The translations under genes were made by a program, and so were the position numbers. The notes beneath the pieces are model-generated. The model did not search any database, was not told the origin of the DNA, and saw nothing but the letters and a program-made list of their open reading frames with translations. A stretch of DNA of 64,000 nt from Antedon bifida (taxonomy: Eukaryota; Echinodermata; Crinoidea; Comatulida; Antedonidae), in assembly GCA_963402885.1 (NCBI GenBank), contig OY727103.1, positions 3,882,501 to 3,946,500 on the forward strand, in the 5' to 3' direction. Of this stretch, positions 37,791 to 50,100 are shown piece after piece. How positions within the stretch are numbered: the stretch's first letter is position 1; the number at the start of each line of letters is the position of its first letter.

Positions 37791-38696
37791 TGTCAATAAA
37801 GATGTTCTCAGAATAGATGTGTCCCGGCTCCTCAATAAAGATATCCTCAGAATAGGAATGTCCCCTAAATAAGGATGTCCTCAGAATAGGAGTGTCCTCT
37901 CAACAAGGATGTTCTCAGAATAGGAATGTCCCCTCAATAATGATGTCCTCAGAATAGGAATGTCCCCTCAGTAATGATGTCCTCAAAATAGGAATGTCCT
38001 CTCAATAAGGATGTCCTTAGAATAGGATTGTCCCTCCATAAGGATGTCCTCAGAATAGGAGTGTCCCCTCAATAAGGAAGTCTTCAGAATAGGAGTGTCC
38101 CCTCAACAAGGATGTCCTCAGAATAGGAATGTCCCCTCAATAAGGATGTCCTCATAATAGGAGTGTCCCTTCAATAAGGATGTCCTCATAATAGGAGTGT
38201 CCCCTCAATAAGGATGTCCTCAGAATAGGAGTGTCCACTCAACAAGGATGTCTTCAGGATAGGAGTGTCCCCTCAACAAGGATGTCCTCAGAATAGGAAT
38301 GTCCCCTCAATAATGATGTCCTCAGAATAGGAGTATTCCCTCAACAAGGATGTCCTCAAAATAGGAGTGTCCTCTCAATAAGGATGTCCTCAGAATAGGA
38401 GTGTCCCTTCAATAAGGATGTCCTCAGAATAGGAGTGTCCCCTCAACAAGGATGTCCGCAAAATAGGAATGTCCTCTCAATAAGGATGTCCTTAGAATAG
38501 GATTGTCCCTCAATAAGGATGTCCTCAGAATAGCAGTGTCCCCTCAATAAAGATGTCCTCAGAATAGGAGTGTCCCCTCAACAAGGATGTCCTCAGAATA
38601 GGAATGTCCCCTCAACAATGATGTCCTCAGAATAGGAATGTCCCCTCAATAAGGATTTCCTAAGAAAAGGAGTGTCCTCTCAATAAGGTTGTCCTG
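37791..38696. repeat. 34-bp minisatellite, about 26-27 units
   Basis: The unit is close to AATAAGGATGTCCTCAGAAT followed by AGGAGTGTCCCCTC, with point variants (AATAAT/AACAAG, AGGAATG, CTCATAAT). The paired array at 49021-49790 is exactly 136 bases, or four units, shorter when measured between matching flanks. It has no open frame of note. Confidence 0.95.
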
Positions 38697-38700
38697 AAAT

Positions 38701-39000
38701 CACAAAACTACAACTGATTCAGAATACTGCTGCACCTTTTTCACTAGGACCAAAGCATTTGCCAATATAACTCTAATCCTCAAAAATCTCCACTGGCTTT
38801 CTATCCAAGAAAGAATTAATTTAAAGAGTCTGTTGACTATTACAAGAGTTTGAACTCAACTTCGTTATACTACATAGATGAGCTTATCACGCCATATTAT
38901 CCTCCTAAGTTAATGTTTTAAAATCCGCCACTGTTTTCTATGGCAACAGTCCATTTATATTTTCATCTGTTCGTCTTTGGAATGATCTGCCACATCTTTT
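38701..39000 (+). mobile_element. LINE reverse-transcriptase 3' relic
   Basis: Conceptual translation across several stops and frameshifts gives KLQLIQNTAA, then ILKNLHW with SIQERINFK after a shift, then pieces ending in FGMICH (normally LWN.LP). These are the hallmarks of the C-terminal end of LINE (CR1/L2-like) reverse transcriptases. It is 5'-truncated, decayed and non-functional. It lies where exons 1-2 of pseudogene unit 7 should be, and an identical relic precedes unit 9. Confidence 0.75.
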
Positions 39001-39610
39001 TTCTTCTTATTTTGGTAGGATGAGTAGACAGTTTTCACTCGAGCTCCTGTGAAAACTATACCAGTCAGCTCTCATAGGAGAGGTTTAAAGTGCTGGAGAA
39101 CGGAGTGGTGTAAATGATTCCTCATTAGCCTTGAACCTCTTATTTCACTTCATGAAAGGAACATCATAAAAACTGTCAATAAAATTCGTCAAGATCCCGA
39201 TCACCTTCTAAATAAATTCTTTAAGCTTAGCCAGACAGGTAGACTGATCACCCTGTCCTTGATATGTTGCGTAAACGGTAATAAGTCGTTCACACACAAG
39301 TGACGTAAAAACCCCCTTATTACTTTCAGGGATTATTCATGCCAGCGATATACATCACTTTAAGAAAATGGATTGTTCCGTCTGAACGGAGTACATTAGT
39401 ATCTATTGCATATTCGGGTAAGTATTTAAAATGTAAAAGAAAGCTAATCGCTTTCTGGTTTGATGGCTTGGTTCCCATTTGGACGCAACGCAAAGTTAGA
39501 GTAAAATAAGGATGTCTGACAACAAATTCGGAACAATCGTTATCAATGAGCTAGTTGAATGATTTAAGCGATCGACATTTTTGATAAAGAAAATTCAGAA
39601 TTACTGAATA

Positions 39611-39768
39611 AAAGGTCTTTCACAACTGTTCTGGCACGGTTCCGGTCCGGCGAATCGAACAACATGTTTCGTTTTCACTATACGCTCCACACGGCCAGTT
39701 ATGCGCCAATCGATATGCGCCGCGTGAAAATGAAACATTGACGTTCGATTGGATTTTCCGGCGCCTTA
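39611..39768. mobile_element. Decayed MITE of the 5018 family
   Basis: GGTCTTTCACAACTGTTCTGGC at the left and CCAATCGATATGCGCCGCGTG inside match the element at 5018-5189. The right terminal repeat is lost. Confidence 0.7.
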
Positions 39769-39891
39769 ACCACCGTTAACGTTGGAAACCGAGTGTCGTT
39801 TCCCATTTTTTTCTTTACAGGTTCGTGCATAGCTGAAGTTTGCTGTTACCCTTATCTACTTCTCCCAGTTTAGGTGGATGGGCGACATCAT

Positions 39892-40221
39892 TTGTTTTTG
39901 TCTTTTATGGGCTCGTCTCACTTTTATTTCAGTTTACAGTACAAATTATTTCAATATATACAAGTTCTCTATATAAGGCATATAGTATGTATATTCTCTT
40001 GTATTATTAAAATTAAAAACAAAGGTCATGTTCTCCATTTTTCTTGTCACATGCAAATGACGCGTACATATTTGTGATTATTGTTAAAACGTAGTATATT
40101 TAAGAATGAATAAAAAAAAAATGTACAATTATTAAAAACATTTACTTATGACCTACATACAATATATATACAGACATGATGAATACTGCGGATTTCATAT
40201 AAATTATTAAAATTATCTAAC
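39892..40221. mobile_element. 330-bp insertion in exon 4 of unit 7 with 9-bp flanking repeat
   Basis: CGACATCAT (39883-39891) is repeated at 40222-40230, and joining the two sides restores the exon order. The insert is AT-rich with no clear terminal inverted repeats and no ORF of note. A 9-bp duplication is the length made by Mutator-like transposases, but without termini this is only a suggestion. Confidence 0.6.
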
Positions 40222-41905
40222 CGACATCATATTATACTTACAGTAAGTTAATATTAACACACACCTATAAAAGTACTATTAGGCCTATTACTCAATAAAT
40301 GTATAATGTTCACTAATGCCACTACAGTCTGTTTCATCTATCCATCTAGTTTCATAATCTATAGAAAAACGCCAAACATGAAAAGACTATTTGTCAGTAA
40401 CTGTTAAAAAATTATAGTAGAGTGGTACAGTCATTTCTCAAGCAGGTTAACAGAACAGAAAGAAAGAACAGTAAATAGAAAGAAAAGTATAATAACTCCT
40501 ACAAAGCAAGTTATACAATATTATTTCAATTAGGCCTAAGCCTACATATGAAAGACAACTTTGGCAATTCAACCAAATCAGTCATTCTTAGGCTGGTTAT
40601 TGTTATGTAGGACTACTGGCTTTGAATGTTTTTGTTAAATAAATTGTAATGAAATCTTATTGATACAAAACAACCACGTCAACCACCTTCTAAGCAACCA
40701 TTGCATTCTTGTTGTAGGCTCTCTTTGTGCTCTTTTGGCAATAATATGCATAGCTTTTATTTATGACGACCCAGTTGACGATCCTTATGTTTCAACAAAG
40801 GAAGTCGAATATTTGAAAAGTTTTGAACTCGAACAAAAAAAGTCTTTCATTTGTACATAGTTGTACAATAAAATAAATAAAATGACAATAAAAGTACTAT
40901 CGTATCGTAAATTCAATTTAAAAAATTGTCATTCGACAGACTAAAAAGAATATAAGTTTTACCTTTAGTAACACCTTTTAAAAAAGAAATTATTACCTGA
41001 TCGGTAAATTTAAGAAAGAAATGAGTAAACCGGGAGAAACCCCATTGTGTGACAGGAAGACTAGTGTGTTTTTATTTTTAAAACTATGACTTAATTCATT
41101 CTTGGTTTTTTTTTATAAACAACGTTTAACATTAAAAAAACAAAAACATTTTTGCATCACAATGCTTGCTATAGAATCCAATATAATTGTATTGCATAAC
41201 AAAAACTCAAATCATTTATAACTGGGCTGTTATTTTACAACCTAAATTATTGCAACCAAAATACATCATTGCCAAGTTCTATTTATTTTGGTGATTATTA
41301 CTTTTCCTAGGTTTTTCCATTGCATTCCATAATTTGGCCTATTTTCTTTTTTATGCCTATTTGTTACAATTTCCATGACTTATATGTCGATTTGGGAATA
41401 CCTGGTATGTGTCTATTTTTCATTGGATACTTTGAAAACCATGCAGCCGAGTGTGTTATACTTCTTACAGTGGCGTTTGCTTCTACAGGAATGTATGCGA
41501 CGAGCACACTTACAAACATAATGGAGATATCAAAGGAACACTCACAAATAATCGTAGGAATGGTGACAACTAGATCTGCTGTGGTTGGTTTTATTGGTCC
41601 ACTTATTCTTGGAGCTTTGATCAAAGAAGATGTAAGTATTAAGTTTGATTGAAAACACCTCATCACGCGTCCTGTTTACGAGTTTAAATCTGAATTCATT
41701 TGTTTGGTTTTTCCAGAATACAGCCAGTCAGTGGACTTTGATGTTTTTAATGATTGCTGCCGTCCATGTTTTTGCAATGATTTTCTTTCTAATATTTGCA
41801 AAAGCAGAGCAACAAGAATGGTCACATGGAAATATTACAAAACAAGAGATGAAATCATACAACACTATACACGATGACGTTATACAAAATGAAAGCGGTG
41901 ACTAA

Positions 41906-43294
41906 TTTAACTAGAACAATTACTAACATTGAGAGTCAAAAATTGTACCCTAGTGTAAAATAATTGATTAATTTTATGTTTTTATAGTCTGATACTTAAA
42001 TAATAAATAATAAATTTATTTTTGTTATGTACATAGTACCGGTATATTCTCAATCTGTGGATATTTATCTGAAATAAAAGAATGAATGAACTATATTATT
42101 CAGGAAAAAGGTACATTTTACAAAGTACAATACAAATAAACATTTTAGTTGAAATGTTAATTAAGCTAAATATTAATGTAGAGAGTCATTATTAACTTTG
42201 TATGCATTTTTTTAATGTATTTTAACATTATATAGCTCATATTAAGGGGAAAACGTCCTTATTTAATTAATTTGATTAAAATCTACTTAATATAGTAATT
42301 ATACTATATACGAAATGCATTTATGATATTCAGAACCATTCTAAACATGCTTGTACCACCTATCAAGAAGCCACAACATGTTTTTCTACTTGAAAAGGTA
42401 TATGGAAACATTAGTCTATATAAACCAGAAAACAGCATGAGATAATAGGATCAATATACGCATTTAGCGGCCATTCAAAGTATGCTACTTGCTAGTATAT
42501 AAAATTATTATGCAAAATAACAGTAATAAATCAAATTGTAACCTTTTTCGAATGAAAGCCCACGGGCCAATACCCCACTCTGCAACCTTAAAGCATTCAT
42601 AGAGGCCGTTTAGAAGTCAACATTATGTCAATTGAATGTTGGCGGCCATTTCTTTCCCCTATTAGAATTTGTTGGGACTTTTAGTATGGTGTTCTGGGGA
42701 CTTTGCATTGAAACAAATTCTGCTAAATAAAACAAATAATGAATGTTTTATATTCGTGTAATGATACAAATAATGGCATTTGGTGAATGATGAAAGGTTA
42801 AGTATCTTTGTTACCTTTTAATGAAATGGCATTTTTTTTTTTAATTCCCGCAAATTTTATATAAAATGTGCATAACATCCTGAGATCTAAATTAGATCAG
42901 AGAGTGTAAAACTGGGTGTTCACATAGCTATGAAACCATCCTTTTAAACTCTTATGAAAACCGAGCAATAACGTTTTGAGTAATTCTGCTAAAACATATA
43001 GAAAGAAACAAGCAAACACACAAGTGACACGCGATCGACCAGTTAGTAATAAGATCGATGCACCATCTTGGTCATTTAAAGTCAAATTTACGTTAAAATC
43101 ATCATCATCTGTTTTTGTCCCATTTCAAAATATAATTTCTGTGGTGTGACTCACGTACAACAATGGCATGTGAGTTTCATTGTTTATGAGTTAGTGATTC
43201 GGAAGAATGGGTTACTAAAAGGTACAGCTAGGCTATAGGCCTATTAATAATAAAATAATAATAATAATAGGCAGCCCTCCAAATCGCATTTCCT
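41906..43294. other. Unit 7 to unit 8 intergenic region
   Basis: It matches the flank after unit 3 (18520-19911), including the AATAAA-bearing segment near 42076, and then the conserved upstream block shared with units 2-5. No gene is seen. Confidence 0.6.
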
Positions 43295-43300
43295 TATAAA
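43295..43300 (+). promoter_or_regulatory. TATA box of unit 8
   Basis: TATAAA lies 46 bases before the unit 8 start codon, in the conserved context. Confidence 0.55.
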
Positions 43301-43340
43301 TTCAACCGAATATCAGCAACGAATACGAATCAGTTTCAGG

Positions 43341-46300
43341 ATGAAACGATATTTTGTAGCAGTAATGTGCTGTTTATCATGGATTTGTGTTTACTGTACC
43401 AGATTGAACATAAACATTACCATTATAAGCATGGTAAACAAATGGAACACCACAGAAGAACAGAAATCAAATCATACTGCGACAACGATTTCAGATGACA
43501 GTGCAACACATTTGGTAAGTGTCCTAGCGGCGTTACTTTCCATATTCGCTCATAACCCAGTTAAGTTAGTTTTAAAGTCCAATTTCTCACGTTTTTTAGA
43601 TCTAATTTATAAGGTCAAAAACAACATATAATGTAAAAATAAACACTGTATGGTCCTACTGAGATAACGTTTTTCGTCTTTAAACGGTTAAAAATGTGAA
43701 AAATATTACTCCATGGTCGATTCTAATAATTTTAGCGCCCGCTATAAATCCCAACATGCATTGCCCGCAAATTGGTATTTTAGCCTACAGCTAGCGTACG
43801 GTGTTCGTACGTTACCGATGTATACTAGCTAGGCCTACTAAACTAAGCCTAGCTAGGCTAGGCCTAAAGACCGTCCACGAGAGGACATTCACCGCGAGCT
43901 ACTTAGGTAGTGCATTGTTTCTCTATTTTTATCATAATTTACCATAAAACGTACATTTAAGACAAGGAATGACCTGGTTTAATGTTTTTTAAAGTAATAT
44001 ATATGCATTATTATTTTCAAAACGTCACAAATAGGGAATGGGTCTTTAAGATAAGAGTTACTTTAGGTCAAAGTTTAAGATTTTAATATACATGACAACT
44101 GGAACAAAAAATCTAAATCTCGGGGAAATTATTATTTTAAAACATTTTGTCATACACATTGTGCTATGTTCTGTGTATACGATTTTGCTTTATAGATACC
44201 AACTTTTGATTGGGACGACCAAACCCAACAACATATACTTGGATCGTTTTATTACGGTTATATAATAAGCGGACTGCCGAGCGGTTGGTTGGCTGGTAAA
44301 ATTGGCGGAAAACGATCAATTGTAATAGTTCTTCTGTTTCAAGGTTTACTGTCTGCCATGATACCTTGGGCTGCCGGCGTTGGAACCAGTCTTCTGACCA
44401 TCGTACGGGTTTTACAAGGCGTCATAGAAGTTAGTGTCTTTATTGGCAGTTCAATTATTTTTCACTGTATGGAGAAACGATTGTTTTTTTTCAATGGGTC
44501 GCCAATACCATTGGCTATTGACTAGGATGTGTAACGCCATAACGTTACAATTTGGTTCCCACTAGGACGCAGCGCAAGTACGTAAGAGCAACGCAATTAA
44601 TTTGACCAAGTGTGACACGCACGCTCTGGATTTCCCAAACTCTCGTTTGTCATTGGTTAACAACCTTTGTTACGCATACGTTATTGCTGCTATTGATAGG
44701 GCGTAAAAACGAACGTTGTGACGAAATTGTGCTGCGTAACGGTAATACGTCGTTTAAACGGTAGTACGTGTTTTTTTTTCAACCGTTATAAAAATTATTT
44801 ATATTTCCAGGGATTAATCATGCCGGCGGTTTATATCACTTTAAAAAAATGGATTGTTCCGTCTGAACGGAGTACATTATTATCTATTGCATATTCTGGT
44901 AAGTAAGTGTACAAAAAAAAAGTGTTTTTGCGTGTTTTTATGGTTAATATCACTATTATTACAGTTTAATAGTGTAGACAGAGCTTAAAGATGTATTGTC
45001 CCTCAAAAACATGAAAAATGAAGATTAATTAAATCAGATTTTGAATATGTTATTTTGTAGTTTTAATAAAGTTAATCACCTCCATAGAAAAAAACCCGAA
45101 AAAAAAGTAATGTTTTCACTTATAAAATGACAAAATAAATGGTTAAATTCAACCAAAAATCCATTGGCTGGCAGCCAATTTGACCATTTGTTTGCTTTAA
45201 ATTACATTTTTTCAGGTAAATACATTTTTTTTCCGATACAATTTTTGGTCAAAGTGGATAACTATTATGTTACATTAAAATGGAATATACAACCAAATTT
45301 TTTTAAAGAATTATTTTTTCAGGGGGACAATACATCTTTAAGAAAGCAAATTTTCTTCTTTGTTGAACATAATGCTTGGACTTAATAGTACATCGTAAGT
45401 AATTTTGACCAATCACGACACGATAGGTCATCCAAACTGTCGCTTATGATTGGTCACTTGTGAGAATCAAGCTTAAAGCTACTGAAAAAAAATGTTTAAC
45501 GTTTGGAAACTGTATGTTGTTTACTTTGTTTTCTAAAGGCTCGTGCATAGCTGAAGTTTGCTGTTATCCTTTATCTATGTGGATTTCTACTTCTCCCAGT
45601 TTAGGAGGATGGCCGACGTCATATTATACTTTCAGTGAGTTTAACCTAACAATATTAATAATAATAATATAAATAATAATATAAACACTATTTAAAGAGA
45701 ATAAAGAGAATACGACAGTACTTTAGTGAGCCGGGTTAAATAAAATGTAAACACATTAACAAGATAACAGAAAAAACGTCCGATTAAATATCAACTATCG
45801 CATATATTATACTGCAAATGATGATTGTTGATTAAATAAAATTGAATTGGCATTTTAACTAAAACATACTCCTAAACTATCTCGTCAGTTCGCAAATAAT
45901 ATTCTTTTTGTATTTTTGGTAAAGTAAATACTTACAGTTGACAGATTGTTTCTGGTTCCACTTTACAATAATAATAAGCGGGTTGCTTCTGAATGTGACT
46001 TATCAAACCCAAACATACTTTCTTTAGAAATATTTAAATGATCATTAATATTTTGATGTATATTAATATATGCATTTTCTCATAATAGCAACCATTTCTT
46101 CTTCGTTTTAGGTACCATTGGTGTTTTATTATCAATAATATTCATAGCTTTCGTTTTTGATGATCCTGTTGACGATCCTAATATTTCAACACAGCAAGTC
46201 GAATATTTGAAAAGTTTTGAAGTTAAAGACTCTAATAAGGTATTATAATGGGAGGAGTCAAGCTGACATGTTTGTAATCAGCGTCTGTTGAGTCATGTGT

Positions 46301-48362
46301 TAATGAATATTCATTAATCTATAGTTGAGTTAAATCATTGATCATTTTGTGATAAACACATTTTAAATTCAAACGTTTTTTTATTCAGGACATACCGGTT
46401 CCATGGTGTGATATGTTGACATCAACTGCAGTGTGGTCTATCATTTTTGCTTACATGGCTTACACTCTCATTTTTTTCTTTATTCTCACTGAAGGACCAA
46501 TTTATTTATTGATATTTGGATTTGATCCAACAAAGGTAAGGAAAACTCTTTTAATTTTATTTACTCCATGTTTTTCCAAACAGCGAATATAGCTATAGCT
46601 ATAGTTCAAGCATGTAGGTATAAAAATAAAAATAAAATGTCATATGTAAACGTGTTTGGTATCAATATTTAGGGATTTTTAAGTGGGAAGCAAATATTTT
46701 GATTGCGCAACTATTATATCCCAAAAGATACCACAGCGCATGCCAAAAGTATGTGTTTGTTTGTGTATATTTGAGACTCTCGCCTCCTATACGACAGAGG
46801 GCTGACTAGAGGCGGCGGCTGACATTGTCAAAAAAGTCCGCGCAGCGCGCTGCCGGCACGCAAGGCTTTGACTTTGAAAACACCATGGCGATATCCTGTT
46901 CACGCGCTACAATACATTCGACCTCTCTCCTTCTAATTTACAACCTATCTCTGGGGCGGATTGCAATATAAAGACTTTGTCTTAGGCTTAGATCTAAGCC
47001 CCTCGCTATACAATCTTTGGTTCCAGAGCCATATAAAGAGTTACGACATTGAAAATTAAAAGCCATTTTTGTGTCAAAGAATTCGCACACTGAGGGTGCG
47101 CGCATCTCTTTTGTATAGCGTTTTCCTATAGTTCATGCATTATTTTTAGATTTTTAGTTAAAATCAGTATCGAAAGTACGAACCAATTTTATATACCATC
47201 GAGTAAACATTCTAGAAATAACGCGCGATTAACCAAATTTTTCCCTTACGTAAATTTATATATAGATTAGTAAGAAAAAGTATAATACTGTGTAGTATTT
47301 CAAATATGCTACCCTCTAATAATAATGGAGCGATCCATTTGATGATCTGGGTTTTCTAGTTCCATTTTGGAACTAGAAAACTCAGATCTTGATATCTGAG
47401 TTTTCTAGATCTAGAAAAGTCAGATATCTGAGTTTTCTAGATCTAGAAAACTCAGATATCTGAGTTTTCTAGATCTGAGTTTTCTAGACACCCGAATATA
47501 ACCTAGGACTAGGCGTATACTATTTTTTTTCTGTATTTCTAGATCGCAATTTTAACATCAATTCCACCAATTCTAGAATTCATAGTTACGCTGCTGTCTG
47601 GTGTAGCTGCTGACATCATCATTCGGCGGGAATACCTGAATGTTCTGAATACTAGAAAGTTTTTTATGATTTTACGTAAGATGAAATTGTTTATTTTGTG
47701 GGTTTTTAAAAAAATTATTAAATACATTCTTAAATTGTGACTGCTTCTTTCATTTTGTTGACGATTACATTTACATTTACTAACTATGGCCTGCCTATTA
47801 TATCACCTGTTTTATTTAAAATATTTCAAAATTAAAAGGAATTTCCATGAATTATTTGTAGATATGGGAATACCTGCTATTTGTCTATTTTTCATTGGAT
47901 ACTTTGAAAACCATGCAGCCGAGTCTGTTATACTTCTTACAGTGGCGTTTACTTGTGGAGGAATGTATACAGGCACATTTACAAACATAATGGAGATATC
48001 AAAGGAACACTCACAAATAATCGTAGGAATGGCGACAACTGGATCTGCTGTGGTTGGTTTTATTGGTCCACTTATTCTTGGAGCTTTGATCAAAGAAGAT
48101 GTAAGTATTAAGTTTGATTGAAAACATCCATCCATCACGCGTCCTGTTTACGAGTTTAAATCTTAGTTTTTTTGTTTGGTTTTTCCAGAATACAGCCAGT
48201 CAGTGGACTTTGATGTTTTTAATGATTGCTGCCGTCCATGTTTTTGCAATGATTTTCTTTCTAATATTTGCAAAAGCAGAGCAACAAAAATGGTCACATG
48301 GAAATATTACAAAACAAGAGATGAAATCATACAACTCTATACACGATGAAAGTGGTGACTAA
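43341..48362 (+). CDS. Unit 8: SLC17-family transporter, complete nine-exon gene
   Basis: Exons: 43341-43514, 44196-44429, 44811-44898, 45539-45634, 46112-46239, 46389-46535, 47543-47675, 47862-48100 and 48189-48362, giving 470 residues. Exon 1 ends in THL as in unit 2; exon 4 begins GSCIAEV as in unit 1. Exons 5-8 resemble unit 5, with changes TLIFFF in exon 6, GTFTNIM and GMATTG in exon 8. The last part of exon 9 and the whole 3' flank switch to the unit 6 type (YNSIHDESGD), so the gene is a chimera. Exon 5 has FDDPVDDPN in place of FDNPVDDPY. Family signatures are intact; the substrate is unknown. Confidence 0.88.
44552..44704. mobile_element. Decayed Harbinger-like MITE, intron 2 of unit 8
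   Basis: It has the same position and type as the element at 8443-8597, beginning TTGGTTCCCACTAGGACGCA. Confidence 0.65.
44984..45342. mobile_element. Foldback MITE, third family, intron 3 of unit 8
   Basis: Both inverted ends are present (CTTAAAGATGTATTGTCCC and its complement), as in unit 2. Units 3-5 have lost the right end. Confidence 0.75.
47351..47488. repeat. Palindromic TCTAGA minisatellite before exon 7, unit 8
   Basis: This is the longest version, with successive AACTCAGATC..GATATCTGAGTT, AAGTCAGATATCTGAGTT and AACTCAGATATCTGAGTT palindromes joined by TTTCTAGATCTAGAAA. It lies about 55 bases before exon 7. Confidence 0.85.
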
Positions 48363-49020
48363 AATCCATTCATAGAAGTACTGATGAAGAAATCAATCCG
48401 TGGCGACTATAGAATGGACCCGAGACCTGGCTTTCGATTTTTGAAAATGAAAGATGTATACATATATGTATTTACATTATTTATTTATTGTTTTTTAATT
48501 ATTTATAAATAGAATAATATATTATAATTGTCTTATTTAATCTTGTAATGTTTGTTAAAAGAGGAAAAGACATAAATAAATAAAATAATGTTGTAATAAT
48601 TTTTGTTGCTAATTTCTTTTGTTAGTTATGTTTAATAACTTTGTATACAAATTGTGACGAGATAACAATTTATTTATTTTTGATAAAGTTTGTTAGTATT
48701 AACTTTTAATGAGAGTAAAGATATAAGGAAGAAAAGCAAAGAGATTATATTGAGCGGCTGTTACAGTATGGTGGACAACACCAGAGAAGATTGACATTAC
48801 TTTCACTCTTCCCAGACAACACTAAATATTTTAAAGTCAATAAGCGCCTTCAGAATACCACGTTTCGATAACTAATTGCGAAATAAAACTATATATTTTA
48901 ATTATCTTTAGTGGCGTCATTTAAACATACAGTAGAATTCAAATTAAGACCACTCAAAGTATCTCTTTAATATAGATTGGCCTTCGTTTATTTAACCTGA
49001 AAGTGTCTTTTGAATAAGAG
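48363..49020. other. 3' flank of unit 8
   Basis: It is nearly identical to 37133-37790, with a candidate AATAAA at 48575-48580. No gene is seen. Confidence 0.6.
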
Positions 49021-49790
49021 TGTCAATAAAGATGTTCTCAGAATAGATGTGTCCCGGATCCTCAATAAAGATGTCCTCAGAATAGGAATGTCCTCTCAAT
49101 AAGGATGTCCTTAGAATAGGATTGTCCCTCCATAAGGATGTCCTCAGAATAGGAGTGTCCCCTCAATAAGGAAGTCTTCAGAATAGGAGTGTCCCCTCAA
49201 CAAGGATGTCCTCAGAATAGGAATGTCCCCTCAATAAGGATGTCCTCATAATAGGAATGTCCCTTCAATAAGGATGTCCTCATAATAGGAGTGTCCCCTC
49301 AATAAGGATGTCCTCAGAATAGGAGTGTCCACTCAACAAGGATGTCCTCAGGATAGGAGTGTCCCCTCAACAAGGATGTCCTCAGAATAGGAATGTCCCC
49401 TCAATAATGATGTCCTCAGAATAGAAGTATTCCCTCAACAAGGATGTCCTCAAAATAGGAGTGTCCTCTCAATAAGGATGTCCTCAGAATAGGAGTGTCC
49501 CTTCAATAAGGATGTCCTCAGAATAGGAGTGTCCCCTCAACAAGGATGTCCGCAAAATAGGAATGTCCTCTCAATAAGGATGTCCTTAGAATAGGATTGG
49601 CCCTCAATAAGGATGTCCTCAGAATAGCAGTGTCCCCTCAATAAAGATGTCCTCAGAATAGGAGTGTCCCCTCAACAAGGATGTCCTCAGAATAGGAATG
49701 TCCCCTCAACAATGATGTCCTCAGAATAGGAATGTCCCCTCAATAAGGATTTCCTAAGAATAGGAGTGTCCTCTCAATAAGGTTGTCCTG
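49021..49790. repeat. 34-bp minisatellite, about 22-23 units
   Basis: It has the same unit as the array at 37791-38696. It is four units shorter, with the missing units near its start. Confidence 0.95.
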
Positions 49791-49794
49791 AAAT

Positions 49795-50100
49795 CACAAA
49801 ACTACAACTGATTCAGAATACTGCTGCACCTTTTTCACTAGGACCAAAGCATTTGCCAATATAACTCTAATCCTCAAAGATCTCCACTGGCTTTCTATCC
49901 AAGAAAGAATTAATTTAAAGAGTCTGTTGACTATTACAAGAGTTTGAACTCAACTTCGTTATACTACATAGATGAGCTTATCATACACCATATTATCCTC
50001 CTAAGTTAATGTTTTAAAATCCGCCACTGTTTTCTATGGCAACAGCCCATTTATCTTTTCATCTGTTCGTCTTTGGAATGATCTGCCACATCTTTTTTCT
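49795..50100 (+). mobile_element. LINE reverse-transcriptase 3' relic, duplicate
   Basis: This is the duplicate of 38701-39000 with the same stops and frameshifts, so it was already dead before the duplication. Confidence 0.75.

Larger units (their letters stand above)
37093..41389. repeat. Segmental duplication paired with 48336-52476
   Basis: From the end of unit 6 exon 9 through the minisatellite, the LINE relic and pseudogene unit 7 up to its exon 8, the sequence matches the stretch from the end of unit 8 exon 9 through pseudogene unit 9. The offset falls from about 11.23 kb before the minisatellite to about 11.09 kb after it. Confidence 0.9.
39330..41905 (+). pseudogene. Unit 7: SLC17-family pseudogene, exons 3, 4 (broken), 5, 8, 9
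   Basis: Recognisable pieces: exon 3 39330-39417 (intact), exon 4 39821-39891 plus 40222-40248, exon 5 from 40718, exon 8 41390-41631 and exon 9 41717-41905. Exons 1, 2, 6 and 7 are absent. Exon 4 has lost 13 bases (frameshift; a TCTAC repeat flanks most of the gap) and is split by a 330-bp insertion. The exon 5 donor is deleted, so reading runs into a stop at 40858. The exon 8 acceptor TAG has become TCG, and exon 8 carries Gly to Arg in TTRSAVV. Exon 9 is open and keeps a longer tail, HDDVIQNESGD. It cannot make a normal transporter. Confidence 0.85.
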
